A stretch of DNA of 64,000 nt, from contig OX326961.1 of the NCBI GenBank assembly GCA_946800325.1, positions 48,323,415 to 48,387,414 of the forward strand. The letters run 5' to 3'. The notes under the pieces are model-generated. The model saw only the letters and a list, made by a program, of their open reading frames with translations. It searched no databases and was not told where the DNA came from. This DNA is from Luzula sylvatica. Its lineage: Eukaryota; Streptophyta; Magnoliopsida; Poales; Juncaceae. A program made the position numbers and the translations under genes. Positions 46,025-57,561 of the stretch are shown in pieces. The first letter of the stretch is position 1, and the number at the start of each line of letters is the position of its first letter.

Positions 46025-47774
46025 AGAGGTTCGAGATTATGAAATAACCATTGAACCAATGGATGTTGACCCGAAATCATCAATAGTTGATGATGTCGAG
46101 TCGATAGCACAAGGTGCTCCTCGTAGGTCTAGTAGGACTCGGCTAGAACCAGTACGATATGGATTTATCGTGACTGATGAAGGCAACGTCGAACTCATAG
46201 ATGATGAGCCGACAACCTACAAAGATGCTATGTCGAGTGAAGATTCCGACAAATGGCATGATGCCATGAAGTCCGAGATTCAATCCATGTACGATAATCA
46301 AGTTTGGAACTTGATTGATCCACCGCCCTTGGTTAAACCCGTCGGGTGTAACTGGGTTTTCAAGAAGAAAACCGACATGGATGGGAAAGTGCATACTTAC
46401 AAAGCAAGGCTAGTTGCGAAAGGTTTCAAGCAAATTAATGGTGTAGACTATGATGAAACGTTTTCGCCGGTAGCAATGCTTAAGTCTATAAGGATTATCC
46501 TTGCCATAGCTGCATATTATGACTGAGATATGGCAAATGGATGTTAAAACCGATTTCCTTAACGGAAACTTATCGGAGGATATGTACATGACACAACCCG
46601 AAGGTTTTATCGATCCAAAGAATCCTAAAAAAGTGTGCAAGCTAAAAGGTCCATTTATGGACTGAAACAAGCTTCTCGGAGTTGGAATATTCGTTTTGAT
46701 GAAGTCATAAGCGAGTATGATTTTGTCAAGAACGAAGAAGAACCTTGTGTATATAGGAAGGTTAGTGGGAGCCGCGTAGTGTTTCTTGTTCTTTATGTGG
46801 ACGACATATTGATCATAGGAAACGACATTCCGATGTTATGAAATGTTAAGAAGTATTTGAATACTCGTTTCGCTATGAAAGATTTAGGAGAGGCCGCCTA
46901 TATTTTAGGCGCGAGGATCTATAAAGATAGATCCAAGAGACTCCTCGGCCTACGTCAGAATACGTACATCGACAAAGTGCTGAAAATATTTTTCATGCAA
47001 AACTCTAAGAAAGGGTTTCTCCCCATGTCGAGTGGTATAAACTTTTCGAAAGCTCAATGTCCGACATCGAGTGAAGAGAAAAGTAACATGGATAAGGTTC
47101 CATATGCTTCGGCAGTTGGATCTATCATGTATGCCATGATCTGTACGAGACCTGACGTGTCGTATGCATTGAGCGTCCTATCACGTTACCAATCGAATCC
47201 AGGTGATCCGCATTGGCAAGCCGTGAAAACTATCCTTAAGTACTTAAGAAGAACTAAGGATCTGTTTTTAGTATATGGTGGCGAGGATAATGGATTGGTT
47301 GTAACAGGTTACACCGATGCCAGTTTCCAAACATGTACTGATGATTTTCGATCACAAAGTGGGTACGTGTTTTGCTTGAACGGTGGTGCGGTTATATGGA
47401 CGAGTTCCAAACAACCGACATTTGCTGACTCTACGACGGAAGCAGAATACATCGCGGCTTCAGAAGCCGCAAATGAGGCGGTTTGGGTCAAGAAGTTCGT
47501 GACCGAACTTGGTGTTGTATCGAGCATCTCGGAACCCGTGGCTGTGTATTGTGACAATACGGGAGCAATAGCACAGGCCAAGGAACCGAGATCGCATCAT
47601 CGCTCCAAACACATCTTGCATAAATTTCACTTGATTCGTGAGATATTACATAGGCAAGATGTTGTGATTTTGAAGATTGATACTGATGAGAATGTAGTGG
47701 ATCCGTTTACGAAGCCACTTCCAGTTGCGAAACATGATCGTCATGCTAGAACTATAGGTTTGAGATACCTATAG
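46025..47774 (+). pseudogene. Tnt1-like Copia pol: reverse transcriptase and RNase H
   Basis: It restarts with a 221-bp repeat of 42913-43133 and then reads [69 protein letters not shown] and VLYVDDILIIGNDI (YVDD active site). RNase H follows with TGYTDASFQTCTDDFRSQSG, ADSTTEAEYIAASEAANEA, VYCDNTGAIAQAKEPRSHH and DPFTKPLPVAKHDRHARTIG. This fits the Tnt1-like Tork-type lineage. Frameshifts near 46523 and 46630 and a stop at 46839 break the frame. RT and RNase H residues are otherwise well kept (47774 is the last base of the stop-terminated RNase H ORF), so the copy died fairly recently. Confidence 0.93.
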
Positions 47775-48416
47775 GAGGAAGTTGGTTTATAGTTATCTAA
47801 AACAATAGTTGTTATGATAAGTTATTTGTTATAAACGATGTATCACCCAAGACTTATGCTATATTAATGCAATTTCAAAAAATTTATATTTTATTTGCAT
47901 TCATCTCTTATATGAAAACTTGTGCGTGGTTGTGTAATTTGATTACACGAACCTTGATTTATTACTTGTGTGAGCGTCTACATGATATGTGATCATGTTA
48001 AGTAAAACCGTCACATTTCAAAAGTTATATTTCAAAAACGTCCCTAGTCACGATTAGGATACTTATGTGATAAGTATATCTATTATAAGATAATAGACAA
48101 ACGTGTACACTAGCATATTCGCCGAGGTGATGATTATGTTTTGCTAATCATAGGACAAAGAGTTTGTCGAATCGGGAATGTGGATACGCATTAGGTTATG
48201 CATATTGTGACTTGACCAAAAGTGCGATACCATGACATGGTTTAGTCATTGTAGATGGAATCGTAACGAATGGGATTTTAGTTCTTCACACTTGAGATGA
48301 TCATGGATCATTTTTCATGCGTAACATGATGCTTAGATATAATCTTCCACTATCTGTAACAGGATGGCCATGGGATTATGATCTGTAACAGGATGGCCAT
48401 GGGATTATAATCTTCC
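47775..48416 (+). other. 3' untranslated region of the Tnt1-like element
   Basis: It is homologous, in inverted orientation, to about 60980-61440: GTATCACCCAAGACTTATGC, then TTGTGTAATTTGATTACACG. It should lead to a 3' LTR, but that is missing. A 32-bp tandem repeat (GATCTGTAACAGGATGGCCA, GGGATTAT) lies at about 48352-48407, just before the join to Sirevirus-like sequence. Confidence 0.7.
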
Positions 48417-49437
48417 ACTCTCAAGCATACGGAGGAAGAAACCCTACCCTCATCCAAAATTTGGTTTTGGACGAACCTTCGGATCGCTACAAATTTCCAA
48501 ATAATCATACCGCGTGGACACAACCTCCCGATGATGCACCGGTTCCCCCGAGTAAACGGAAAACAAGAGCAACAACAAGTGCGGGCCCGTCTAATCCCAC
48601 CACCAATGACTCACATGCACCGGGCTTCAATATGGATGAGATGCGTGGCATGATTGGCGCCATGCAAACCCGGTTTCACGAGGAAAGTGTGTGGGTCCGT
48701 GATCAAGTGTTTGAGGATAATGCACGGACTAGAGCACACTCCACCCAACTCTTCAACAATCTCTACGCTCACCTCGACTCTCGTTTCGGACCATGGAATC
48801 CTCCTCCGGACGTACCACTACCGTTCAACCCGAATGAACCATGGAACCTCTCCCACGATGACCCTCCCGAGTACAATCCGGATGGCCCGAATCCCTAGAA
48901 CTATCCAACCGACTTATCCAACCGATCTTAATTACTTCCTAGCTCGCTAGAGCGTATTTTCTAAATTCAAACTTGGTTTAGCATGTAGTAGCATGTACGT
49001 TTGTGTTTGCATGGTATGTAGTAGTACTAGTATGAGTTTATGATTATGTTATAGGTCATGTCAAGCTATGTTGTCTTATTCAAAAATTGTTGTGTTTTGA
49101 AATTGCTCATTTTGTGCAACGTTTTTATTGTGTTGTTTCGTTATATTTGTTTAAAAATTCTCATTTTCATCACATTTGCGAAAATCATCATGATAACCAC
49201 AAGTCATTATCTAAATTAAACACTTGCTAAAATATTCTCTATCCACGAGCCTATAAATGCAAAATTCAAAAATTTAGGGGGAGCTCGTGTTTAGGGGGAG
49301 CCTTCCGACGCGTTCATCTCTGTTCCCTTTTGATCATTTCAAAAAGGGGGAGAAACGATATCGTACGGAAAGTTCTTCGATAACCGACAAAACTCTCCAA
49401 ATCGACAGTGTTTTGAAATTAATCAAAAGGGGGAGTT
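48417..49437 (+). mobile_element. 3' internal end of a second Sirevirus-like copy, fused in tandem
   Basis: Nearly identical to about 58411-59408: the end of the third ORF (48461-48898, from VLDEPSDRYKFPNN to the DGPNP stop), the untranslated tail with AGGGGGAG runs, and the polypurine tract at 49424-49435. It then enters the LTR of the complete element directly. It keeps a 28-bp segment (GGAAAGTTCTTCGATAACCG region) that the downstream copy lacks. The left edge joins unrelated Tnt1-like sequence. Confidence 0.92.
48461..48898 (+). pseudogene. C-terminal piece of the third ORF, upstream tandem copy
   Basis: The 145-codon frame matches the last 145 codons of the ORF at 57562-58895 with few substitutions (PPSKRKTRATTSAGPSNPTT, MRGMIGAMQTRFHEESVWV, VFEDNARTRAHSTQLFNN, LYAHLDSRFGPWNPPPDVP). 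The N-terminal two thirds, including the plant-transposon-protein core, are missing because the element begins at 48417. No promoter or native start is present. The stop TAG at 48896-48898 matches the intact copy. Confidence 0.9.
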
Positions 49438-49758
49438 TGTTGATCCAAATATCCATAGATTTGATTATATCAAAATACTGTCAATACTAACGGTTTCAGT
49501 TAAGGCAAACTTGTAGGAGAAATAGGTACAACGGATTAAGGATGATCAAAAGGAACATGAGTGGAGGATTGCTAAGATCACTCATGAAAGGAAAGACATC
49601 AAGATGATTGAAGAATTCAAGACGTCGAAGCTTTCCGTGAGTTCGGATCATCAAAATAAACCCTAGGTATTCCAAAGAACATCTCATACTTATCAAGATC
49701 AAAAGATAAATTCAAAACACGATGAAATGGAAAATGGAAAATGACCATACCAGATTAT

Positions 49759-50266
49759 GGTTCGTTCGAACGAACAACACAGTGCGTTCGAACGAACCTT
49801 CAGTTCGAACTGATGAACACCATCAGTTCGAACATACCAAAACCTGGTATTGTGAGAAAATAGACAACACTAGACACAATTAATATTCGTTCGAACAAAC
49901 AAATATGTGCGTTCGAACGAACATTCATGGTTCGTTCAACTCATAGAACGAACTCTAAATCACTCCAAGTTCGTTCGAACGAACAACACTGTTCGTTCGA
50001 ACGAACCAAGATCTGGTGTTGTGAGAAAATAGACAAAACTAGACACAATTAATATTCGTTCGAACGAACTAATATGTTCGTTCGAACGAACCTTCATGGT
50101 TCGTTCCAAGATTCATAGAACGAACTATGAACTAATCCATGTCCGTTCGAACGAACCTCTGGGTCCGTTTGAACGAACCCATCGTGTTTATGAATAATTC
50201 CTTTGAAACGGCTAGTTCAAATTGCAGTTAGTTCGAACGAACCTAACAGTGCGTTCGAACGAACTA
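49759..50266 (+). repeat. Array of GTTCGTTCGAACGAAC palindromes
   Basis: About fifteen units, many perfect (GTTCGTTCGAACGAAC, GTGCGTTCGAACGAAC, GTCCGTTCGAACGAAC), spaced 15-60 bases apart. Two larger blocks around GAGAAAATAGACAA and GACACAATTAATATTCG are themselves duplicated. The array lies upstream of the TATA box, in U3. Confidence 0.96.
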
Positions 50267-50302
50267 TGTAATTTTTACACAGTTTGAGCGGGTTCTATGA
50301 GT

Positions 50303-50312
50303 TATATAAATA
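50303..50312 (+). promoter_or_regulatory. TATA box of the 5' LTR
   Basis: TATATAAATA in GAGTTATATAAATAGAACC, 37 bases after the last palindrome and followed by a CTTTCTCTCTCC leader. The 3' LTR has the same at 60274-60283. Confidence 0.8.
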
Positions 50313-50885
50313 GAACCATTCATACCTTTCTCTCTCCAATCTTTTTACAAAAATTCATTCAACATCCAAACGAGAGTAAGACTTCTAGCCGTGATTCCCA
50401 AATCTCTTGATAGTGTGATTCAACCTTCTTGATCCAAGATCTATCTTCGAATCTTCTCTTCTATACGATTCCCAACTCACGTGACCGATCATGTTGTAGT
50501 TCGTATTAGAAACGTGTAATAGGCTAGCTCTAAGATTGTAAAGCCCGCTATAGATCGATAGAAAACATGTAAATCGATCTAGGCAAACCTTGTACGAGTG
50601 AGTTGGAATTCAATCAAAATCCCAAAACGGCACAAGGCATTCCTGGAGACGTATGCACTTGCAACTAATCGAATCGGTCGATTAAGCAAGTAAAGGGTGA
50701 CTTAAAGCTACATAGCAACCACCTACCGAACTCCGTAATAGACATCGTGTGTTCAAGTGTTCGGTATTTTCTACTTTATTCAAATTACATTAATTAGCTT
50801 CCGCATTTAGAATTTGTATACCTAGTCGAAAATTGCCCACTAGGTTACCTATTCACCTCCCTCTAGGTTAGAATTAACCAACAAT

Positions 50886-50897
50886 TGGTATCAGAGC
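50886..50897 (+). promoter_or_regulatory. Primer-binding site (initiator Met-tRNA)
   Basis: TGGTATCAGAGC begins two bases after the LTR end. It is complementary to the 3' end of plant initiator tRNA-Met, the usual Copia primer. Confidence 0.92.
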
Positions 50898-50931
50898 AAA
50901 ATACTAACTGTCTCTTTGAGTAATTGACGAC

Positions 50932-53229
50932 TTGTATACGACCATGACCAACTCTACCATTCCCAAGATGCATATTACCTATCCAGACAAACTAGATGGT
51001 AAGAATTGGAACATTTGGAAAAGGTGCATGCTTAACGTATTCACCATCCAAGGACTAAGATCGGTTGTTGAGATTGGTTTCACAATCGTAACAACTATCG
51101 ATGTTGGCGGTAAGGACGTATTAACATCCGAGTCTTCGTTAAACGAAACCTCGGATATTTACGCCCAAAATCTAATTCTTACTAACATGGTAGGATCACT
51201 CTCTGTCCTAGTAGACGGATGTGACACATCTTTTAAAATGTGGCGCGCTCTCCTCAATCGTTTTGAAGGAAACGATCAAATGAAGAGAACCAATCTAATG
51301 GGACTCGAGCAACAATTTGATAGTTTCCGGATGATCGAAGGTGAATCCGTAGATGATATGTATACTCGTATGAATCATATCAAAAACGGATTCACCGCTC
51401 TTGGAGAGTCCCTAACAAACTCTCGAGTTGTAGGTAAATTGATTCGAGCAATGCCAACGAGTTGGGAAACCCTAAGGGTGGCAATGGAAACAATGATGGC
51501 TACACAAGACATGTCGCCCGAAGATTTGGTAAGTTACTTCCGAAACTTCGAAGCACGGCTCAAGCAACTAAATCAATAGAATGCCTCAACACCTCGCCCC
51601 AAAGCCATTGCTCTACCCGCCGTAGATGCTGGCGACGATGAGAGTGAAATAGCTCTTTTGGTAAGAAAATTTCGGGATTTAAGGACTCATGAAAGACGGT
51701 TCAATGACAACCGCAAGTGACAAAACTTGAAGCCATATTGCTTCGAGTGCAACAAGAAGGGCCACACAATCGAGACATGTTGGACTCTTCATCCCGAACA
51801 TGCTCCGTGGAACAAAAAGGATGACGAACGAAAAGATCGGGAAAGACGTGAACCTCGACGCGAAAGACGATACGACGACAAAAGTCGAGAAGAACGACAC
51901 AAGGATAAAGGTAAAGATTTCAAAAAGAAAAAGGCTTACAAAGCTCATGTAGGAAGATGGGGAGAGTCAGATGCCTCAAGTACCTCATCCGAGTCGGAGT
52001 GCAACTCGGATCGAGAAACCGCGAACTTGGCACTTATGGCGACGATCACTCAATCGGTGGACGATGTGGTGGAGAAAGCAATTCAAACCATGCTCCTCCA
52101 ACGAGTGTCAATACCTGAACCTCTCACGCCTCACTCTCCGAGTGTTTCTTCACCCGCTTCTACGTCGAGCTCAACACATGACCTAGGTCATGAGGTATAT
52201 CTCACACCCTCAATTAAGTTTATTAAGCCAACCTCAAATGCATGTTCCTTATCTAAACTTAATCCGGACCTAGAACTTGAATCTCTCGACGCACTCTTAA
52301 GAGACGTCGATTTTCCTCATCAAAATGAGGGTAAGGTCGAGAGCACGATAACGGCTCTCGAGGCCAAGGTAGTATCTTTAGAATTGTCAGTTAGGTCTTA
52401 TAAAGCACAACTAAATGAATTTAAATGTTTTTCAAAATGTGAATGTCAAACCCTAAAAGGCGAGAATTCACATCTAAAAGTTGAACTTCAAAACTTAAAA
52501 GTTGAAAATACATCCTTGAAGAAAGCTTGTGCAAACAATACATCTAGCTCTCCTTCATTGGATGATGTTTTAAAGGGGTCATTAAGGGGACAAAAACCAA
52601 ATGACAAATCGGGTCTAGGGTTCAAGAAGGATATCGGTCATAAATCTGGTCCTTCCAAATCCAAAGATCAAAAATCAAAATGGGAGAACAATCGAATTAA
52701 TAGTCACGGAAATGCTTTCATGTACCGTGACTATACTAAGGGTAAAAGTGTTAAAATGGAACAACCTAAAAATGTTAGGTTTAATAATAGGAATAATCAT
52801 TTTACACAAACTACGTCTTATAGACGTACCAATTTGGGACGAACCGATTGCTTGCTCAAACGGGGACCAAATGGGTATTTCTATGAGGTGAAGCAAAACA
52901 CCAACGCTTCGTATCAAACAAGGGCTCCCAAATATTTCACTAACACACAAAAACATTTTTCAACGAGAAACTATTGTGAAAAACCGACCAAACCGGAAAT
53001 TCAAAAGAACAACTACCCAAACCAACTCTCGAGTCATTTCGTCAAGAGTTCCGAGACTTTCAACAAACCTACAATTGCATTTTGCAATTATTGTTGTAAA
53101 TTAGGGCACATCTCCACTAGTTGCGATCTTCGCAATCCTAAAAATAACTCTCATGTTATGTGGATGCGTAAAGATAGACACACCATGGGTCCCTCCACCT
53201 CAAAGGGTGTTGGACCATCCAGGAAGTAA
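50932..53229 (+). pseudogene. Sirevirus-like gag with two in-frame stops
   Basis: One frame runs through the whole region. The N-terminus (PDKLDGKNWNIWKRCMLNVF and later MIEGESVDDMYTRMNHIKNG) is a UBN2-type capsid region. Two CCHC zinc knuckles follow: CFECNKKGHTIETC (near 51740) and CNYCCKLGHISTSC (near 53090). A highly charged stretch (KDRERREPRRERRYDDKS) and a coiled-coil-like segment lie between them. The frame is broken only by TAG at 51577-51579 and TGA at 51718-51720, with recognisable gag on both sides, so these are point lesions. The start is the ATG at 50944 or 50932, about 40-50 bases after the primer site; the choice is not decisive. Gag assembles the particle that packages element RNA. 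Confidence 0.92.
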
Positions 53230-53357
53230 GTCATGTGTGACATCGTACTCTCTCACCCTACTACCACAAGCCAAATATTGAGGGGGAGTATTAGTGTAAG
53301 GATTCATATTAGATTAATTTTTGTTATGAATGTTCAACTAATATGGATTTCTTATAG
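53230..53357 (+). other. Gag-pol junction with a polypurine-like run
   Basis: Between the gag stop and the first pol ATG lies ATTGAGGGGGAGTATTAG (about 53277-53294), which resembles the element's own 3' polypurine tract. Pol is in a different frame from gag, so its expression needs a shift, re-initiation or splicing. The sequence alone does not show which. Confidence 0.5.
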
Positions 53358-56300
53358 ATGTGCCTAAGTTCCTCAAATAAGTCATCGAAATGGTGTCTAG
53401 ACAGTGGGTGCTCTAGACACATGACTTGGAACCGAGACATGTTCAAATCTCTCAAACCTTTCAAAGGAGGAGACGTTACCTTCGGAGAAAACCAAAAAGG
53501 TCAAATTGTTAGTATCGGCTCTATAGGAACCACCAATTGGACCTTAGAAAATGTCTACCTAGTTGTAGGGTTAAAACATAACCTAATTAGCATAAGCCAA
53601 TTGTGTGATGCCGGGTATTGTGTGAAGTTCGATCAATCCTCGTGTAAAATTGATCGAACATTAGACAATATTTCGGTGTGCAAGGGAACCCGACATGATA
53701 ATTTGTACTACTTCGATTTCAAATCATTCGTGCCGGGAGTCCATTGTCTCACCGCTTCGGAATCGACCTCACGTCTATGGCATAGGAGACTAGGGGGGCG
53801 TTTGGTTGGAGCTTTGGATTTAGAATGCCTTGGAATACTTTCTTATGGATTACATTCCCACGTTTGGTTTACACGCTCGGTAATAAAATAATGGCATACT
53901 CCATTCCCTAGGGAATAGTTGATGGGAATATGATTACCACCAAAATTGGTGGCTTTTCTCCATTCCCATGAGGAGGGAATACATTTTATTTTAATTTCCA
54001 AAAATAAATATCTCAAGGTTTCTATAAATAAATTCTTTTTTACATTTTTAGAGTATGACATGGAATAAATAAACGTACCAACCAAACAAGATATTAGAGG
54101 ATGCCATGGAATAATATGCCTTGGCATGAGATTCCTTGGCATACTTCATGCCAAGGCATTCTCCAAAGCACGAACCAAACGGCCCCTAGGTCATATATGC
54201 ATGGAGACAATTCATCGGTTATCCAAAAAGGAACTCGTTAGAGGGTTACCTTCTCATAAACTAAAATTGGAAGGACTATGTGACGCGTGTGAAAAGGGTA
54301 AGCACACAAAATCCTCGAATTTCAAGTCAAAGGACATCGTCACAACAAAGCGACCTCTTCAACTCATCCATCTCGATCTTTGCGGACCTATGAGTGTCTC
54401 CAGCTTAGGTAATAAAAGGTATATGTTTGTAATTGTCGATGATTATTCACGTTTTACTTGGGTATATTATCTTCTTCATAAAAGTGAAACGTGTGACATA
54501 TTTATCAAATTTTGCACATTTGTCGAAAACGAGAGAAACACTTCGATTGTCACTATTCGAAGTGATAATGGAGGTGAATTCAAAAATGCAAAGTTTGATG
54601 AATATTGTCACAGTAAGGAATATATACGTGAATTTTCGGCTCCTCACACACCTCAACAAAACGGTGTAGTTGAGCGCAAAAATCGCACGTTAATTGAACT
54701 TGCTCGTACCATGCTCAATGAGCATCCTTCCCCAAAATATCTTTGGGCCGAAGCGGTTAACACTGCGTGTCATGTCGTTAATCGACTTAGCCTAAGACCA
54801 TTTTTGAAGAAAACGCCCTATGAGCTATGGTACGGACGAAATCCAAATGTCTCGTACATGAAAATATTTGGATGCAAAAGCTTCATTTTAGATGAGTCAA
54901 ATAATATAGACAAACTTGATCCAAAATCAATTGAAGGAATTTTTGTGGGATATTCAAGTACATGTAGAGCGTATAGGGTTTACATAAAATCTTCGCGGAT
55001 AGTATGTGAGTCTGTTCATGTACACTTTGATGAAACTAACAAAGAAGCCGAGAAAGGTAGTCAAAATGTAGGTACACTAGAAGAAGAAGAAAATGTGGAG
55101 GTACCGCAAAGATCCACATCACTCGAGCATAGATTCCTAGACCTCACCCTCGATGAAGTGGAAAATCAAGCGAGTGCTCCGGAAGTTCGAGACGAAGGCG
55201 AAGTCGAAACTCATTACCAAATTCCCGAAGTTCTCCGGAAAGTATCGGCTCATCCCCTCTCAAATGTTATCGGGGATCCAAGAGATGGAGTTCGAACTCG
55301 GTCACGTATCCACAATTATGTAGCTCACTGCGCCTATCTCTCTCACATCGAACCGAAATCCTTCAAAAAAGCCAACAACGATGAGGATTGGATATTGGCT
55401 ATCCAAGAAGAGTTAGAGCAATTCGAGCGAAACAAAGTGTGGACCTTGGTACCAAGGCCAATGACAAGATCCATCATCGGCACTCGGTGGATCTATCGAA
55501 ACAAGTTAGACGAGCACGGAAATGTGGTACGAAACAAAGCGAGACTTGTAGCTCAAGGTTTCAAACAACAAGAGGGCATCGACTTTGAAGAAACTTTCGC
55601 ACCCGTCGCCCGTTTGGAATCCATCCGACTTCTTTTGGCCTACGCCGCCATCGAAGGATTCACGCTCTACCTAATGGACGTAAAAAGTGCTTTTCTGAAC
55701 GGGGAAATCGAAGAAGAAGTTTACGTAGAGCAACCCCCGGGGTTCAAAGATCCGAAATACCCAAATCACGTGTGCAAACTCTCAAAAGCTCTATACGGGT
55801 TAAAGCAAGCTCTTCGAGCGTGGTATGGACGTCTATCGACGTTCCTCCTCTCCAATGGATTCGAGCGGGGCAAGACCGACACCACCCTCTCCACACGTAA
55901 AAATGGAGATTCTATTTTGCTTATTCAAATCTATGTAGATGATATTATTTTTGGATCTAGTGACCCAGGAAGATTTTTCTATTCTCATGCATAGTGAATT
56001 CGCCATGAGCATGATGGGTGAACTCACTTTCTTCCTCGGACTTCAAGTCAAGCAATCATCCGAGGGCATCTTCGTAAATGAATCCAAATATACTTGCGAA
56101 CTCCTCAAGAGATTCGAGCTAGACCAAACGAAGACGAGCGGCACGCCCATGGCCAAGGAGTCTAAATTGGATGCGGATGAGGACGGCGAAACTTTCGACA
56201 TAACGGAATATCGAGGAATGATCGGGAGCTTACTCTACCTCACGGCAAGTCGACCTGACATAATGTTCGCCGTATGTCTATGTGCCCGGTTCCAAGCAAA

Positions 56301-56871
56301 CCCTAAGGTATCTCACTACACCGCGGTAAAACGCATATTTAGGTACCTCAAGGGAACAATCGACTTAGGGATTTGGTATGGCCATAGTGGTAATCTCGCC
56401 TTGATAGGGTATACGGATGCGGATTTTGCCGGATCTCGGGTTGACCGCAAAAGTACGAGTGGAACTTGCCAATTCATAGGCGGGTCACTCGTCTCGTGGT
56501 CAAGCCGAAAGCAACATTTCGTTGCCTTATCAACGGCCGAGGCCGAATATGTCGCGGCGGGAAGTTGTTGTGCCCAACTACTATGGCTAAACCAAACCCT
56601 CGGCGACTACGGGTTACATTTTCGAAAAATCCCCATATTGTGCGACAACAATAGCGCAATATGCATCTCGAAAAATCCCGTCCACCACTCGAGAACAAAA
56701 CACATAGACATCCGCCATCACTTCATCCGAGATCACGTGCAAAAAGAAGACGTGAAACTCGAAAAGGTGGATACACTCGATCAAATCGCCGACATATTCA
56801 CCAAACCCCTACCGTTTGCTCAATTCTCCGTCTTAAGGTTAAAACTAGGTATGCTCTGTCTCAAAAGTTAA
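53358..56871 (+). pseudogene. Sirevirus-like pol: protease, integrase, reverse transcriptase, RNase H
   Basis: Protease: KWCLDSGCSRHMTWNRDMF (DSG active site). Integrase: WHRRLG, interrupted by a 393-bp MITE, then Hxxxx[14 protein letters not shown] zinc region, [32 protein letters not shown] and [18 protein letters not shown] (the D, D and E catalytic residues are visible), then [74 protein letters not shown] and [13 protein letters not shown] (YVDD). A frameshift follows near 55965-55985. RNase H: GYTDADFAGSRVDRKSTSGT, ALSTAEAEYVAAGSCCAQLL, CDNNSAICISKNPVHHSRTK and DIFTKPLPFAQF. The MITE plus its duplication adds 396 bases, so the frame is kept across it. Confidence 0.95.
53794..54186. mobile_element. 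PIF/Harbinger-like MITE in the integrase gene, TSD TAG
   Basis: Ends are GGGGGCGTTTGGTTGGAGC and, reverse-complemented, GGGGCCGTTTGGTTCGTGC, each followed inward by AATGCCTTGG. TAG flanks both sides (53791-53793 and 54187-54189). Removing it restores the WHRRLG-to-H reading of the integrase zinc region. Confidence 0.95.
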
Positions 56872-57561
56872 ACTTTGTCATTTAGTATCATTGGAGCATC
56901 GATTGTCGAAAATTTTAGCAAGTTATAACCTCCCTAAAATTATTGTGTTTGTGGTCATAAACCTAATTTGTGGTGCATTCTTACATATACATATACATGC
57001 ATGTCCTAAAAACCATCTTTGTATTTTTATATCTTCAAAAACAAGTCAAATCACCAGAATTAGGTTCGTTCGAACGCACCTCATGTTCGTTCGAACGAAA
57101 TGATATATATTGCCAAAACCTAAGAAATCACCTCTCAGTGTGGCCCAACGCTCCATATTCGTTCGAACAAACCTGTGACTTCGTTCGAACGAACAGCATG
57201 TGTAAACTAGTAACCCATTCGTTCGAACTCACCACCCACCTTCGTTCGAACAAACTGTACTGACAACTGAATTTTAACCCATTCGTTCGAACGAACCATA
57301 CATATTCGTTCAAACGAACCTCTCGGGGAAAACCCATATAACCTCGAAACCGTCACCTTAACTCCCACCTCTTCCACTTCTCACTCCTCAAAACCGACCT
57401 TATCTCTTCCACTACTCCATTAGAGCACCATAAGTTCAAACCCTCTCTATTTAAACCCTCAAAATCAACTAAATCACTCATCTTGCTCACAATATCTCTC
57501 TCTCCATCCGAAAATCCGAAAATCTCACTCTAATCACTCCATTTTCGCTAAAATGCAAGCC
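56872..57561 (+). other. Spacer between pol and the third ORF
   Basis: It starts with a short untranslated stretch, then a palindrome array (57064-57320), then a C-rich leader (CTCCCACCTCTTCCACTTC, CTCTCTCTCCATCC) leading into the third ORF. The leader-like composition suggests a separate transcript start or an internal leader, which is inference. Confidence 0.6.
57064..57320 (+). repeat. Internal array of GTTCGTTCGAACGAAC-type palindromes
   Basis: About eight units, for example GTTCGTTCGAACGCACC, TTCGTTCGAACGAACAG, ATTCGTTCGAACGAACC and ATTCGTTCAAACGAACC. The motif is the same as in the LTRs but here lies between pol and the third ORF. Confidence 0.93.

Larger units (their letters stand above)
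49438..50883 (+). mobile_element. 5' LTR of the complete Sirevirus-like element (1446 bp)
   Basis: It begins TGTTGATCCAAATATCC after a polypurine tract and ends GGTTAGAATTAACCAACA before the primer site. It carries a palindrome array, a TATA box at 50303 and a pyrimidine-rich leader. It is a near copy of 59409-60538 but keeps about 316 bases (around 50407-50720) that the 3' LTR lacks. Confidence 0.95.

Noticed and set aside
49759..50266. CRISPR-like array
   Set aside because: Repeats are short perfect palindromes with irregular 15-60 base spacing in a plant LTR. There is no uniform spacer length and no cas gene, so this is not CRISPR.
53226..53357. Intron-like segment between gag and pol (GTAAGT donor, CTTATAG acceptor)
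   Set aside because: Its length is 132 bases, a multiple of three, so removal would keep the gag frame and not enter the pol frame. It would run into a stop soon after the joint.
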